DNA of 7,153 nt from JBFYKJ01 sp041306005. Lineage in GTDB: Archaea; Altiarchaeota; Altiarchaeia; JAFGQM01. The position numbers and the translations under genes were made by a program. Every line of letters begins with the position of its first letter. The first letter of the stretch is position 1. Under the pieces are notes generated by a model, which was not told where the DNA came from, searched no databases, and saw nothing but the letters and a program-made list of their open reading frames with translations. Shown here in pieces: positions 1-5,061 of the stretch. The stretch covers positions 1 through 7,153 of the forward strand of contig JBFYKJ010000057.1 of the NCBI GenBank assembly GCA_041306005.1, given 5' to 3'.

Positions 1-1
1 G

Positions 2-229
2 CTAAACCATGAGAAGATAGACGCGGCCATGCTTCCGGACACGCTTCGCAGCATGAGGGACAGAAAGTTCACGCCCGAGGTGATGGACGGCTTCATAGAA
101 GCCCTTGACCATAAGGGCATAACCCCGGAGAGCGTGCCTCACCACGCCAAGAACTACCTGGACTGGGGGCGCGCCACGAGGATGGGCACCCAAGCGCCCA
201 AGCCCTGGTGGAAGTTCTGGGGCAAGTGA
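2..229 (+). CDS. C-terminal fragment of an unrecognised protein
   Basis: The frame is open to the left edge, so the true start lies outside the window; an internal ATG at 29 is in frame but nothing marks it as a start. The visible 75 residues are mostly charged and probably helical, with a segment of the type RKFTPEVMDGFIEALDHKGI, and end in the aromatic and basic tail KPWWKFWGK. No catalytic motif, signal peptide or membrane span is visible. Such Trp-rich basic tails could lie against a membrane or contact a partner, but that is inference. The stop at 227-229 is followed by 84 non-coding bases and the pelota promoter, so it is probably transcribed separately from pelota. I do not recognise the family. 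The open frame on the opposite strand here was discounted because the + frame runs cleanly into the stop with plausible protein composition. Confidence 0.6.
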   Translation, partial: LNHEKIDAAMLPDTLRSMRDRKFTPEVMDGFIEALDHKGITPESVPHHAKNYLDWGRATRMGTQAPKPWWKFWGK

Positions 230-282
230 TCGTTGAGATTTTGGCACTGCACTATCCTGTTAGCTTAGGGCCCCCGGACCAG

Positions 283-291
283 CATTATTAT
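283..291 (+). promoter_or_regulatory. TATA-box-like element of pelota
   Basis: The AT-rich stretch cattattat lies in otherwise GC-rich DNA and is centred about 26-27 bases before the ATG at 314. That is the spacing expected when transcription starts at or next to the start codon. There is no GGAGG-like sequence before the ATG, which fits a leaderless transcript. Confidence 0.55.
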
Positions 292-313
292 CCCCCTTCC
301 CTCTAATCTACAC

Positions 314-1357
314 ATGAGGATCCTTAAGCAGGATTTGAAAACCGGCCTCCTTGTGGCGCAGGCCGAGAACCTGGACGACTTGTGGTATTTGAGCCAGGTG
401 ATACACGAAGGCGATTTGGTTACCGCCAGGACTACGAGGCTAGTCAAGTCTAAGGACGACAAGCTCCGCGCCGAGAAGGGGCACAAGGAGACGATGACGC
501 TGTCGGTCAGGGTGGAGAAAGCGGAGTTTGACAAGAATGCCAATAAGTTAAGGGTTTTGGGGAAGATAGAGGCCGGGCCCGCAGATCTGATCGCCCTCGG
601 TGCGCACCACACGCTGGAAATCGACGAGAACGACCGCGTCGATTTGTTCAAGCAGTCGTGGGCCGCGCACGAGCTGGGGTACCTGAAAGATGCAGAAAGG
701 GCGGCGAAGAGGGCCAAGATAATGATATGCATACTTGGGGACGGTGAGGCGACTGTCGCGCTCGTGAGGGACCGCGGGATAGCATATGTGGATACCAAGG
801 AGAACCTGGGCGGGAAATACGTCGCAGGGAAGGAGGACAAGAAGAAAGAGTTCTATGCGAAGCTCCTTAAACTATTACAAGAGACTGCGCAGGCTGAAGG
901 CGTCCAGAGCGTTGTAATCGGCGGCCCGGGTTTTGAGAAAAGGAACTTCGCTGACTTTGCCAAAGGAAAACTTAGCATCGTTGTCGTGGACACCGGGAAT
1001 GAGGGGAAAGGTGGCGTTCACGAGGTCCTGAAAAGCGATGCGATGGAGAAGTCTCTGGGCGAGGCGCGGATAGGAAAGGAGGCACGGCTCATCGAGCTGT
1101 TTTTGGCTGAAGTGGCCAAGGACGGGAAGGCGGCTTACGGGTTTAAGGAAGTGTCAAAGGCCGTCGAGTCCGGAGCCGTGGACATGCTGCTGGTTCTCGA
1201 CAAGAAACTTCGGGACGACAGGCTCAACGCCGCAGCCCTGATAGACAAAGCCAAACAAGGGGGCGCAGAGTTCCACGTGCTGAATTCTGAATTCGAGCCG
1301 GGGCAGAAGCTGAACGGCTTCGGGGGCGTCGCGGCGATATTGAGGTATAAGGTGTGA
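314..1357 (+). CDS. pelA: mRNA surveillance / ribosome-rescue protein pelota
   Basis: This is a full-length archaeal pelota (Dom34) of 347 residues, the usual family size. Known role: with an EF1A-type GTPase it enters the A site of stalled ribosomes and, with ABCE1, splits the subunits; it acts in the cytoplasm. An Sm-like N-terminal domain covers about residues 1-130, with the family pattern DDLWYLSQVIHEGD near 21-34. The central domain (about 135-265) contains GDGEATVALVRDRG and the GGPGF motif near 203-207, and lacks the GGQ hydrolysis motif of eRF1, as expected. The C-terminal domain includes AYGFKEVSKAVESGAVDMLL and ends in GFGGVAAILRYKV, the standard archaeal pelota ending. The ATG at 314 gives the expected MRILK start and suits the promoter at 283-291. 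No frameshift or missing motif is seen. A copy of its last codons recurs at 3342-3375. Confidence 0.95.
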   Translation: MRILKQDLKTGLLVAQAENLDDLWYLSQVIHEGDLVTARTTRLVKSKDDKLRAEKGHKETMTLSVRVEKAEFDKNANKLRVLGKIEAGPADLIALGAHHTLEIDENDRVDLFKQSWAAHELGYLKDAERAAKRAKIMICILGDGEATVALVRDRGIAYVDTKENLGGKYVAGKEDKKKEFYAKLLKLLQETAQAEGVQSVVIGGPGFEKRNFADFAKGKLSIVVVDTGNEGKGGVHEVLKSDAMEKSLGEARIGKEARLIELFLAEVAKDGKAAYGFKEVSKAVESGAVDMLLVLDKKLRDDRLNAAALIDKAKQGGAEFHVLNSEFEPGQKLNGFGGVAAILRYKV

Positions 1358-1441
1358 GGTTATAATACGCCCATAGATATATTCTTAACGTGACAGGAAA
1401 GACCTGCGAACGGTTCAAACCGGGCGACAGGCACATAGTCC

Positions 1442-1449
1442 ATTTTTAT
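1442..1449 (+). promoter_or_regulatory. TATA-box element for the LRR gene
   Basis: The octamer atttttat is centred 25-26 bases before the ATG at 1471, the leaderless spacing. The same octamer occurs at 4019-4026 and 5032-5039 before two other genes, and the flanking decamer catttttatt is identical at 1441-1450 and 4018-4027. This position is the main reason for placing the LRR start at 1471 rather than at the in-frame GTG at 1390, because the box would otherwise lie inside the gene. Confidence 0.6.
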
Positions 1450-1470
1450 TTAGAGACTGCTTATGGTAAC

Positions 1471-2208
1471 ATGGGCCTATTCGACGCCATCCAGAAAGTT
1501 GTGAAAACTGTGGACAAAGCCGCTTCCGGGGCTGAAAAGACCATGCGCACCGCCGAACGCGCGAAGGGGCTGGGCGACCGGTTCGGGGGGGGTGCCGGCA
1601 ACGTCGGCAAGCCTATGCAGAATAGAAGCACGCCCTGCCAAAAGCCCTTAGGGCCCGAAGGCCGAACGGGGGGGCTGTGCAGCAATGACAGGTATTCGAC
1701 GAAGTACTGCAAGTACTTGGATGAGGACAATCCCCTGAGGGAATTCGTCTGTTTGGACGATGAGAGCCTGGATAGGTTGCGCAGCGCCTTGGGCAGCGAG
1801 GGCGACAGTGCCTTATCGGGCATCAGCGACCTCTGCTGCCTGGAGGCGATATCGCTTCATAAAATGGGCATCTCGGACATCTCGGCTATTAGCGGCCTAG
1901 CCAATCTTAGGTATCTAAATCTCGGCGGCAACAGCGTTTCAGACTTGTCGCCAATAAGCAAACTTGCGAATTTAGAACGCCTGTTCCTGGTCGGGAACCC
2001 CGTGTCCGACATATCTGCCCTTGGCGGGCTGCAAAAGCTGCGCTTCTTGGCCCTGTCGGACACTCTAGTATTGCGAGACCTCTCTAAGCTCGACGTCCTC
2101 AAGACCCTGCCGAGCCTTGAGGCAGTCAACGCCGAGTCCTTGTCCCCCGGCGATTGCAGGGCTCTACGAACCAAACTCGGCATCACCGTAATCTGTAATC
2201 CGCGTTAA
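1471..2208 (+). CDS. Leucine-rich-repeat protein, internalin-type repeats
   Basis: The 245-residue product begins with a probable amphipathic helix (MGLFDAIQKVVKTVDKAASG) and a basic, Gly-rich stretch to about residue 50. A middle part with several cysteines follows (CQKPLGPEG, GGLCSNDRY, KYCKYLDED, REFVCLDD). About residues 110-230 hold four to five LRRs of about 22 residues; typical ones read LANLRYLNLGGNSVSDLSPI and LANLERLFLVGNPVSDISAL. This L-L-L-N-SDIS spacing is that of the SDS22/internalin class, which usually forms a protein-binding solenoid. No Sec signal peptide or membrane span is seen, so it is probably cytoplasmic or held peripherally at the membrane by the N-terminal helix. The frame extends upstream to a GTG at 1390, but the TATA box at 1442-1449 favours the ATG at 1471. 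It ends seven bases before the next gene, suggesting co-transcription and a functional link. Its specific partner is unknown. Confidence 0.8.
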   Translation: MGLFDAIQKVVKTVDKAASGAEKTMRTAERAKGLGDRFGGGAGNVGKPMQNRSTPCQKPLGPEGRTGGLCSNDRYSTKYCKYLDEDNPLREFVCLDDESLDRLRSALGSEGDSALSGISDLCCLEAISLHKMGISDISAISGLANLRYLNLGGNSVSDLSPISKLANLERLFLVGNPVSDISALGGLQKLRFLALSDTLVLRDLSKLDVLKTLPSLEAVNAESLSPGDCRALRTKLGITVICNPR

Positions 2209-2215
2209 TGCTAAG

Positions 2216-2977
2216 ATGGACCAAAAGATACTCATAGGGATCGGGGCTGTTGTCGTGATAGGGGTTGTAGCCGCCGTGCTTATGATGGGCGGGGGGCCGG
2301 CCGGCCCGGGCGGAGGCACTGTGCCAAGCGGAGGTGGGGGAACACAGCCAAGCGGCGGAGGCGGCACACCACCGAGCGGGGGAGGGGGAACGCAACCCAG
2401 CGGAGGGGGAGCGGGCACCCAACTGCAGTTATGCGATGAATACGCCAGAGTAAACCCTTGCCTAAAAGAGTACACCGAAGTGTTGACTGAAAGCAGGTGC
2501 CAGATGGAGACCGGGTATAAGCAGGACTGGTGCTACCACGACTTAGCGCTGCAGAAAAAGGATGTCGGTTTCTGTGACACCTTGGTTAATGAAAATGGAG
2601 GCTCGCTCAAATACTTTGATTACGCGGACTGTGTTAGCGATGTCGGGCTCTGGGTCGGGCAAAACCTATGCCAAAAGGTCATAGAACGGGCGAAGGAGGA
2701 AGGGGACGCCATACCTTCGGATTATGGCACATGCATCATGAGTATGGCTTTTGGGCTCGGAGTAGACGAATGCGAGATGCATTCGGTGCCGGTCGAGGGT
2801 ATCGAGTATAGCGAGTCCCTGACTAGGATGGCGCAGGTATTCAATGCAACAGAAGTCGAATTCAACCGTGCCAGATGCATAAGCGGATTTGTCTCACGCG
2901 CTAAAGACGCAAGCTTATGCGACCGTATAGAGAACAGCGAGCTAAAAGAGCTATGCATCGAGGATTCGGAGGAGTAG
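2216..2977 (+). CDS. Membrane-anchored 12-Cys surface protein (short form)
   Basis: A 253-residue protein that starts almost directly with a hydrophobic anchor (about residues 5-24, ILIGIGAVVVIGVVAAVLMM). A low-complexity linker of PSGGGGT units follows (about 25-68), then an ectodomain with 12 cysteines at 73, 82, 95, 106, 120, 139, 152, 173, 186, 221, 235 and 247. Many of these are 11-14 residues apart in helical patterns such as CYHDLALQKKDVGFCD, suggesting stacked helical hairpins closed by disulphides. Anchor, linker and the CYHDLALQK block closely match the protein at 4063-4977, which also has 12 ectodomain cysteines, so the two are paralogs. This copy lacks the 78-residue N-terminal region of its paralog and begins at the methionine equivalent to residue 79 there; the bases aagatgga around that Met are identical in both. 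There is no clear TATA box or Shine-Dalgarno site before 2216, so translation is probably coupled to the LRR gene. Function is unknown; an N-in, C-out surface location is inferred. Confidence 0.85.
   Translation: MDQKILIGIGAVVVIGVVAAVLMMGGGPAGPGGGTVPSGGGGTQPSGGGGTPPSGGGGTQPSGGGAGTQLQLCDEYARVNPCLKEYTEVLTESRCQMETGYKQDWCYHDLALQKKDVGFCDTLVNENGGSLKYFDYADCVSDVGLWVGQNLCQKVIERAKEEGDAIPSDYGTCIMSMAFGLGVDECEMHSVPVEGIEYSESLTRMAQVFNATEVEFNRARCISGFVSRAKDASLCDRIENSELKELCIEDSEE
2321..2419 (+). repeat. PSGGGGT linker repeats in the 2216 gene
   Basis: Four tandem units of eight or nine residues, each built on PSGGGGT preceded by V, Q or P, form a flexible spacer between membrane and ectodomain. The DNA repeats the core as agcgg(a/c)gg(t/c/a)ggggga-type units. 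It is related in sequence to the linker at 4402-4476. Unit number could change by slippage or unequal exchange; no variant is visible in one sequence. Confidence 0.8.
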
Positions 2978-3038
2978 GCCAGAAAACCCGGGTTGAGGAT
3001 GGACTGCGGCGCGATTTGTCAGTATTGACTTCGGCGCT

Positions 3039-3067
3039 GGGGGCTTAGGCCCCCTTTCTTCTTTTTT
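3039..3067 (+). terminator. Hairpin and T-tract terminator after the 2216 gene
   Basis: A six-base-pair stem (gggggc at 3039-3044, gccccc at 3049-3054) with loop ttag is followed by the T-rich run tttcttctttttt. It lies 61 bases past the stop at 2975-2977. Archaeal termination depends mainly on the T-tract, so the stem may help rather than be essential. The T-tract runs directly into the remnant promoter of the dead gene at 3101. Confidence 0.6.
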
Positions 3068-3069
3068 CG

Positions 3070-3076
3070 TATTTTC
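3070..3076 (+). promoter_or_regulatory. Degenerate TATA box before the pseudogene
   Basis: The sequence tattttc begins exactly 31 bases before the ATG at 3101. In the intact relative, tatttttatc begins 31 bases before the ATG at 5062. The downstream bases are also shared (ccttaaccc then cggtcatgga or tattcatgga). The box has lost the final AT, so it is probably weak. It shows that the promoter was copied together with the gene. Confidence 0.45.
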
Positions 3077-3100
3077 CTTCCAGCCCCCTTAACCCCGGTC

Positions 3101-3374
3101 ATGGACGATGCCTCGCCGATAAAGCTCAGGGAAGCGACGAGGCATGCACTCGGCGGGGGCAACTCCCCCGAGTCTGTCAGAGCGGCCATGGGGGCCGCAT
3201 AGGTCCCAAAGACCGCGGCACACCCCCTAGAGGGCTGTGCCCGCAGCGCAGCCCGCGCCTGTCGCAACGACATTGCCTTCAGCCGCCGCCAATGCCGCCA
3301 GGGGGCTCTTTAGGAACATGCTCATGGCGCTTGGCGCAGGCGGCGTCACGGCGATACTTAGATATAAGGTGTGA
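3101..3374 (+). pseudogene. Dead copy of the 5062 gene start, fused to a pelota 3' end
   Basis: The first 33 codons (MDDASPIKLREATRHALGGG and on to AAMGAA) align with the start of the 5062 protein (MDDASLAKLREAANQALGRG) and end at a TAG at 3200-3202, where the intact gene has CAA. A one-base insertion around 3221-3230 then changes frame. From 3231 the relation resumes as RAVPAAQPAPV, then RNMLMALGAGG, against RNMLIALGAGG in the intact protein. A 42-base in-frame segment present at 5155-5196 is missing here. At 3342-3344 the homology switches: 3342-3375 matches pelota 1325-1358 at 30 of 34 bases and encodes VTAILRYKV and a stop, against VAAILRYKV in pelota. The membrane span is cut short and no complete frame remains. 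A short peptide from the ATG at 3318 is possible but unlikely to matter. What is seen: two disabling mutations, one deletion and a chimeric junction. Inferred: loss of function. Confidence 0.85.
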
Positions 3375-3375
3375 G
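3342..3375 (+). repeat. Duplicate of the pelota 3' end
   Basis: This segment matches 1325-1358 at 30 of 34 bases and spans the last codons plus the TGA. Two of the four differences are synonymous codon choices (ctt for ttg, aga for agg, affecting Leu and Arg), and one changes Ala to Thr. Similarity fades just past the stop codon. It is therefore homologous coding sequence rather than a chance match of short words. Confidence 0.75.
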
Positions 3376-3383
3376 CATTTATT

Positions 3384-3391
3384 CTTATATT
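3384..3391 (+). promoter_or_regulatory. TATA-box-like element for the 3411 gene
   Basis: The sequence cttatatt is centred about 23-24 bases before the ATG at 3411, inside an AT-rich patch (catttattcttatatt) that starts right after the pseudogene stop. The spacing suits a leaderless transcript, and no ribosome binding site is visible. Confidence 0.5.
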
Positions 3392-3410
3392 CCGCGGGCG
3401 TAATTTCCGT

Positions 3411-3998
3411 ATGAAAGGCAATCCCCATTACGAGCGGTTCAGGCCCAAGGAGGGCATGTTCCTTACCGAGGGCGGCTCTTTCATCCATAACAAGACCGGC
3501 GACGCGTTCGACGCCCTGGTCCTGCGGCCCGATGAGAACGCCCCCCCGGGAGCCAAATCCAAGTTCCTGGTCCACAACGTCACCCATCCTGGGGATTATC
3601 TGGCGGGGTTGGGATACGGCTACCTTGGCACATCGCGCTTTGATTTCAAGCATTACCGCCGCACCGTCGCTTTCGCGGGCCTCGCGAGGGCCGATGATGC
3701 GAAGGCATTCGAACAGGGCGACGCGCATGAGACGTTCAAGAGGCTTGCGGACAGCGGCAGGATAGTCCCCCTAAAGGAAGAGGTGCACAACGCCGCCGAG
3801 ATATCAAAGGGGGGGCGCAAGCTGGTCTTGGTGTTCGAGCCGCAGGGGATGCTGAAAAAACTGCGCGGGGGGAAATGGGTGTTCGAGACCCACGGCAGGT
3901 TCCTAAAGCGCGTTGTCAGCCGCCAGCCGGGCGCTTTTGTGTCCCCGTTGCTCAAGCTGCCGAAGGCAGAGCCGCACGGCAAAATGCCGCACAGGTGA
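3411..3998 (+). CDS. Unrecognised 195-residue cytoplasmic protein
   Basis: A complete frame with a start supported by the AT-rich box at 3384-3391. The product is basic, has no cysteine, and has no signal peptide or membrane span. Visible segments include FLTEGGSFIHNKTGDAFDALVLRP (about residues 17-40, seen as two adjacent stretches around GGSFIHNKTG), a Gly/Tyr-rich turn GDYLAGLGYGYLGTSRFDFK (61-80), a helical region (about 95-115) and a strand-like KLVLVFEPQGMLKKL (137-151). The C-terminal tail is rich in Pro, Lys and His. The mix of strands and helices suggests a compact alpha/beta fold. I do not recognise a family and assign no function. It stands alone between two promoters, lacks the Cys-rich composition of its neighbours, and may not belong to their system. 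Confidence 0.75.
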   Translation: MKGNPHYERFRPKEGMFLTEGGSFIHNKTGDAFDALVLRPDENAPPGAKSKFLVHNVTHPGDYLAGLGYGYLGTSRFDFKHYRRTVAFAGLARADDAKAFEQGDAHETFKRLADSGRIVPLKEEVHNAAEISKGGRKLVLVFEPQGMLKKLRGGKWVFETHGRFLKRVVSRQPGAFVSPLLKLPKAEPHGKMPHR

Positions 3999-4018
3999 GG
4001 TTTGAAGGCCCCGAACGC

Positions 4019-4026
4019 ATTTTTAT
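4019..4026 (+). promoter_or_regulatory. TATA-box element for the 4063 gene
   Basis: The octamer atttttat is identical to those at 1442-1449 and 5032-5039. Here it is centred about 40 bases before the ATG at 4063, so the transcript should carry a short leader of roughly 13-16 bases rather than being leaderless. No in-frame start codon lies closer to the expected transcription start. It may also serve as the oligo-T stop for the 3411 gene, since no hairpin is seen between the two. Confidence 0.55.
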
Positions 4027-4062
4027 TGCCCTATCGCTTTACTCAACCCTAAGTGCACTGAA

Positions 4063-4977
4063 ATGGATGAAACAACCCTGGCGAAGCTGCGCGATGTCGT
4101 TAAGAGCGCATTAAACACCGGAAAGTCCCCCGAGGAGATAAAGGATTCTATGCTTAGGTCCGGCTATTCGCAGGCGGATATAATCCAGATAATCGGCGGG
4201 CTTGTCGATGAGCAGCCGCCTGCGCCAACGCCCGGCTATGTACCTGCGCCTTCACCGGCCAATACCGCAGCCCCCTCTAAAAGCTCAAAACCCAAGATGG
4301 ATAAGAAAATAATGATAGGGATAGGAGTCGTTGCAGCAGTCGTGGTAGTGGCCGCCGTGCTTATGATGGGCGGGGGCCCGACCAGCCCAGGAGGGGGCAC
4401 CGTGCCCAGCGGAGGCGGGGGGGCACAGCCCAGCGGCGGTGGCACGACACCGAGCGGCGGGGGCGGAACGCCAAGCGGTGCCACGTTCTCGACAGAGCAG
4501 TTACAGAGGATGTTCTGGTACAAGGATAAGCAGGTCTCCGAGGATTTCTGCACGGGGGAATCGGATACTTTTAAAACCCACTGCTACCACGACCTGGCGC
4601 TCCAGAAGCTGGACGCAAGCAAATGCGACTACTTCGTCGAAGTCGATGATTCCATACAGTATGGCGCATGTGTCGAAGACATAGCGGCGGTGAAGAGCGA
4701 CGCTTCGATATGTGGTAAGATTATGGAAAATTTTGAAGATGGAGGGACCGAGTACCAAGTATGCATCGACACGGTTGCCAAAGCTATGGGCAGCACCGAC
4801 GTATGCAACGCCCTTCTAGAAGTGACCAACATGGCTAAATACAAGTATAACGCGTGTATCTCCGAAGCTGCCCGATGTATTGGTGCGAGCGCCTGCGAGA
4901 AAATCCAGGATGACGAGGACGAAAAGGAAGACTGCATTGAGAGTGCAGGCAACGCGATAGGAAGCGTACTTTGCTAG
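4063..4977 (+). CDS. Membrane-anchored 12-Cys surface protein (long form)
   Basis: A 304-residue protein with four parts. Residues 1-47 form a small helical module (MDETTLAKLRDVV, then GKSPEEIKDSMLRSGYSQADI), resembling short UBA-like three-helix modules common in DPANN membrane proteins and shared with the 5062 gene. A Pro/Ala/Ser spacer with a basic patch (SSKPKMDKK) reaches about residue 82. The transmembrane anchor is about 83-102. A PSGGGG linker (about 103-140) leads to the ectodomain. The basic patch before the anchor predicts N-in, C-out. The 12 cysteines are at 163, 174, 188, 203, 217, 234, 248, 265, 272, 278, 291 and 304. Most sit 11-16 residues apart in a repeating pattern of the kind DAS.C..I....Y..CI, suggesting helical hairpins pinned by disulphides. 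The last residue before the stop is a cysteine. Its paralog at 2216 shares anchor, linker and CYHDLALQK but not the N-terminal module. Function is unknown. Confidence 0.85.
   Translation: MDETTLAKLRDVVKSALNTGKSPEEIKDSMLRSGYSQADIIQIIGGLVDEQPPAPTPGYVPAPSPANTAAPSKSSKPKMDKKIMIGIGVVAAVVVVAAVLMMGGGPTSPGGGTVPSGGGGAQPSGGGTTPSGGGGTPSGATFSTEQLQRMFWYKDKQVSEDFCTGESDTFKTHCYHDLALQKLDASKCDYFVEVDDSIQYGACVEDIAAVKSDASICGKIMENFEDGGTEYQVCIDTVAKAMGSTDVCNALLEVTNMAKYKYNACISEAARCIGASACEKIQDDEDEKEDCIESAGNAIGSVLC
4402..4476 (+). repeat. PSGGGG linker repeats in the 4063 gene
   Basis: About three and a half units of PSGGGG with T, A or Q between them make the spacer after the anchor. The units are shorter and less regular than those at 2321-2419 (one is PSGGG), so repeat number and length have diverged between the paralogs while composition stayed the same. 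Confidence 0.75.
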
Positions 4978-5001
4978 CCATAGATCCGTTAACTGACAGG
5001 C

Positions 5002-5039
5002 AAGCCCTCGCAAGAGGGCTTCCTTTTTCTTATTTTTAT
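5002..5039 (+). terminator. Strong hairpin terminator after the 4063 gene
   Basis: A perfect eight-base-pair stem (aagccctc at 5002-5009, gagggctt at 5014-5021) carries a gcaa loop, a stable GNRA tetraloop. It is followed by the T-rich run cctttttcttattttta. It begins 24 bases past the stop codon. The last part of the T-run is also the TATA box of the next gene (5032-5039), so one short stretch probably ends one transcript and starts the next. Confidence 0.75.
5032..5039 (+). promoter_or_regulatory. TATA-box element for the 5062 gene
   Basis: The octamer atttttat is centred 26-27 bases before the ATG at 5062, the leaderless spacing, and matches the boxes at 1442-1449 and 4019-4026. There is no Shine-Dalgarno sequence in the 22 bases between box and ATG. 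It overlaps the T-tract of the preceding terminator. Confidence 0.65.
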
Positions 5040-5061
5040 CCGGGTTCCCTTAACCCTATTC

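Noticed and set aside
265..840. Opposite-strand open frame over the first half of pelota
   Set aside because: It overlaps a well-conserved pelota coding region, has low-complexity Ser/Leu composition and no promoter, so it is a shadow of the real gene.
1405..1435. tRNA T-arm-like sequence (ggttcaaacc) after pelota
   Set aside because: Only about three base pairs of stem can form around the ttcaaa loop, and no acceptor, D-arm or anticodon arm is found on either side.
1390..1470. GTG at 1390 as the start of the LRR gene
   Set aside because: It would put the best TATA box (1442-1449) inside the gene. The extra 27 residues look non-protein-like, and the ATG at 1471 lies at leaderless distance from the box.
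2192..2216. Programmed frameshift fusing the LRR protein to the membrane protein
   Set aside because: The overlapping open stretch is only about 15 bases and has no slippery heptamer or strong downstream structure; simple stop-and-restart is enough.
3019..3273. Opposite-strand open frame over the terminator and pseudogene
   Set aside because: Its sequence is explained fully as the complement of the hairpin, T-tract and decayed surface-protein copy; the same antisense pattern occurs opposite the live gene at 5062.
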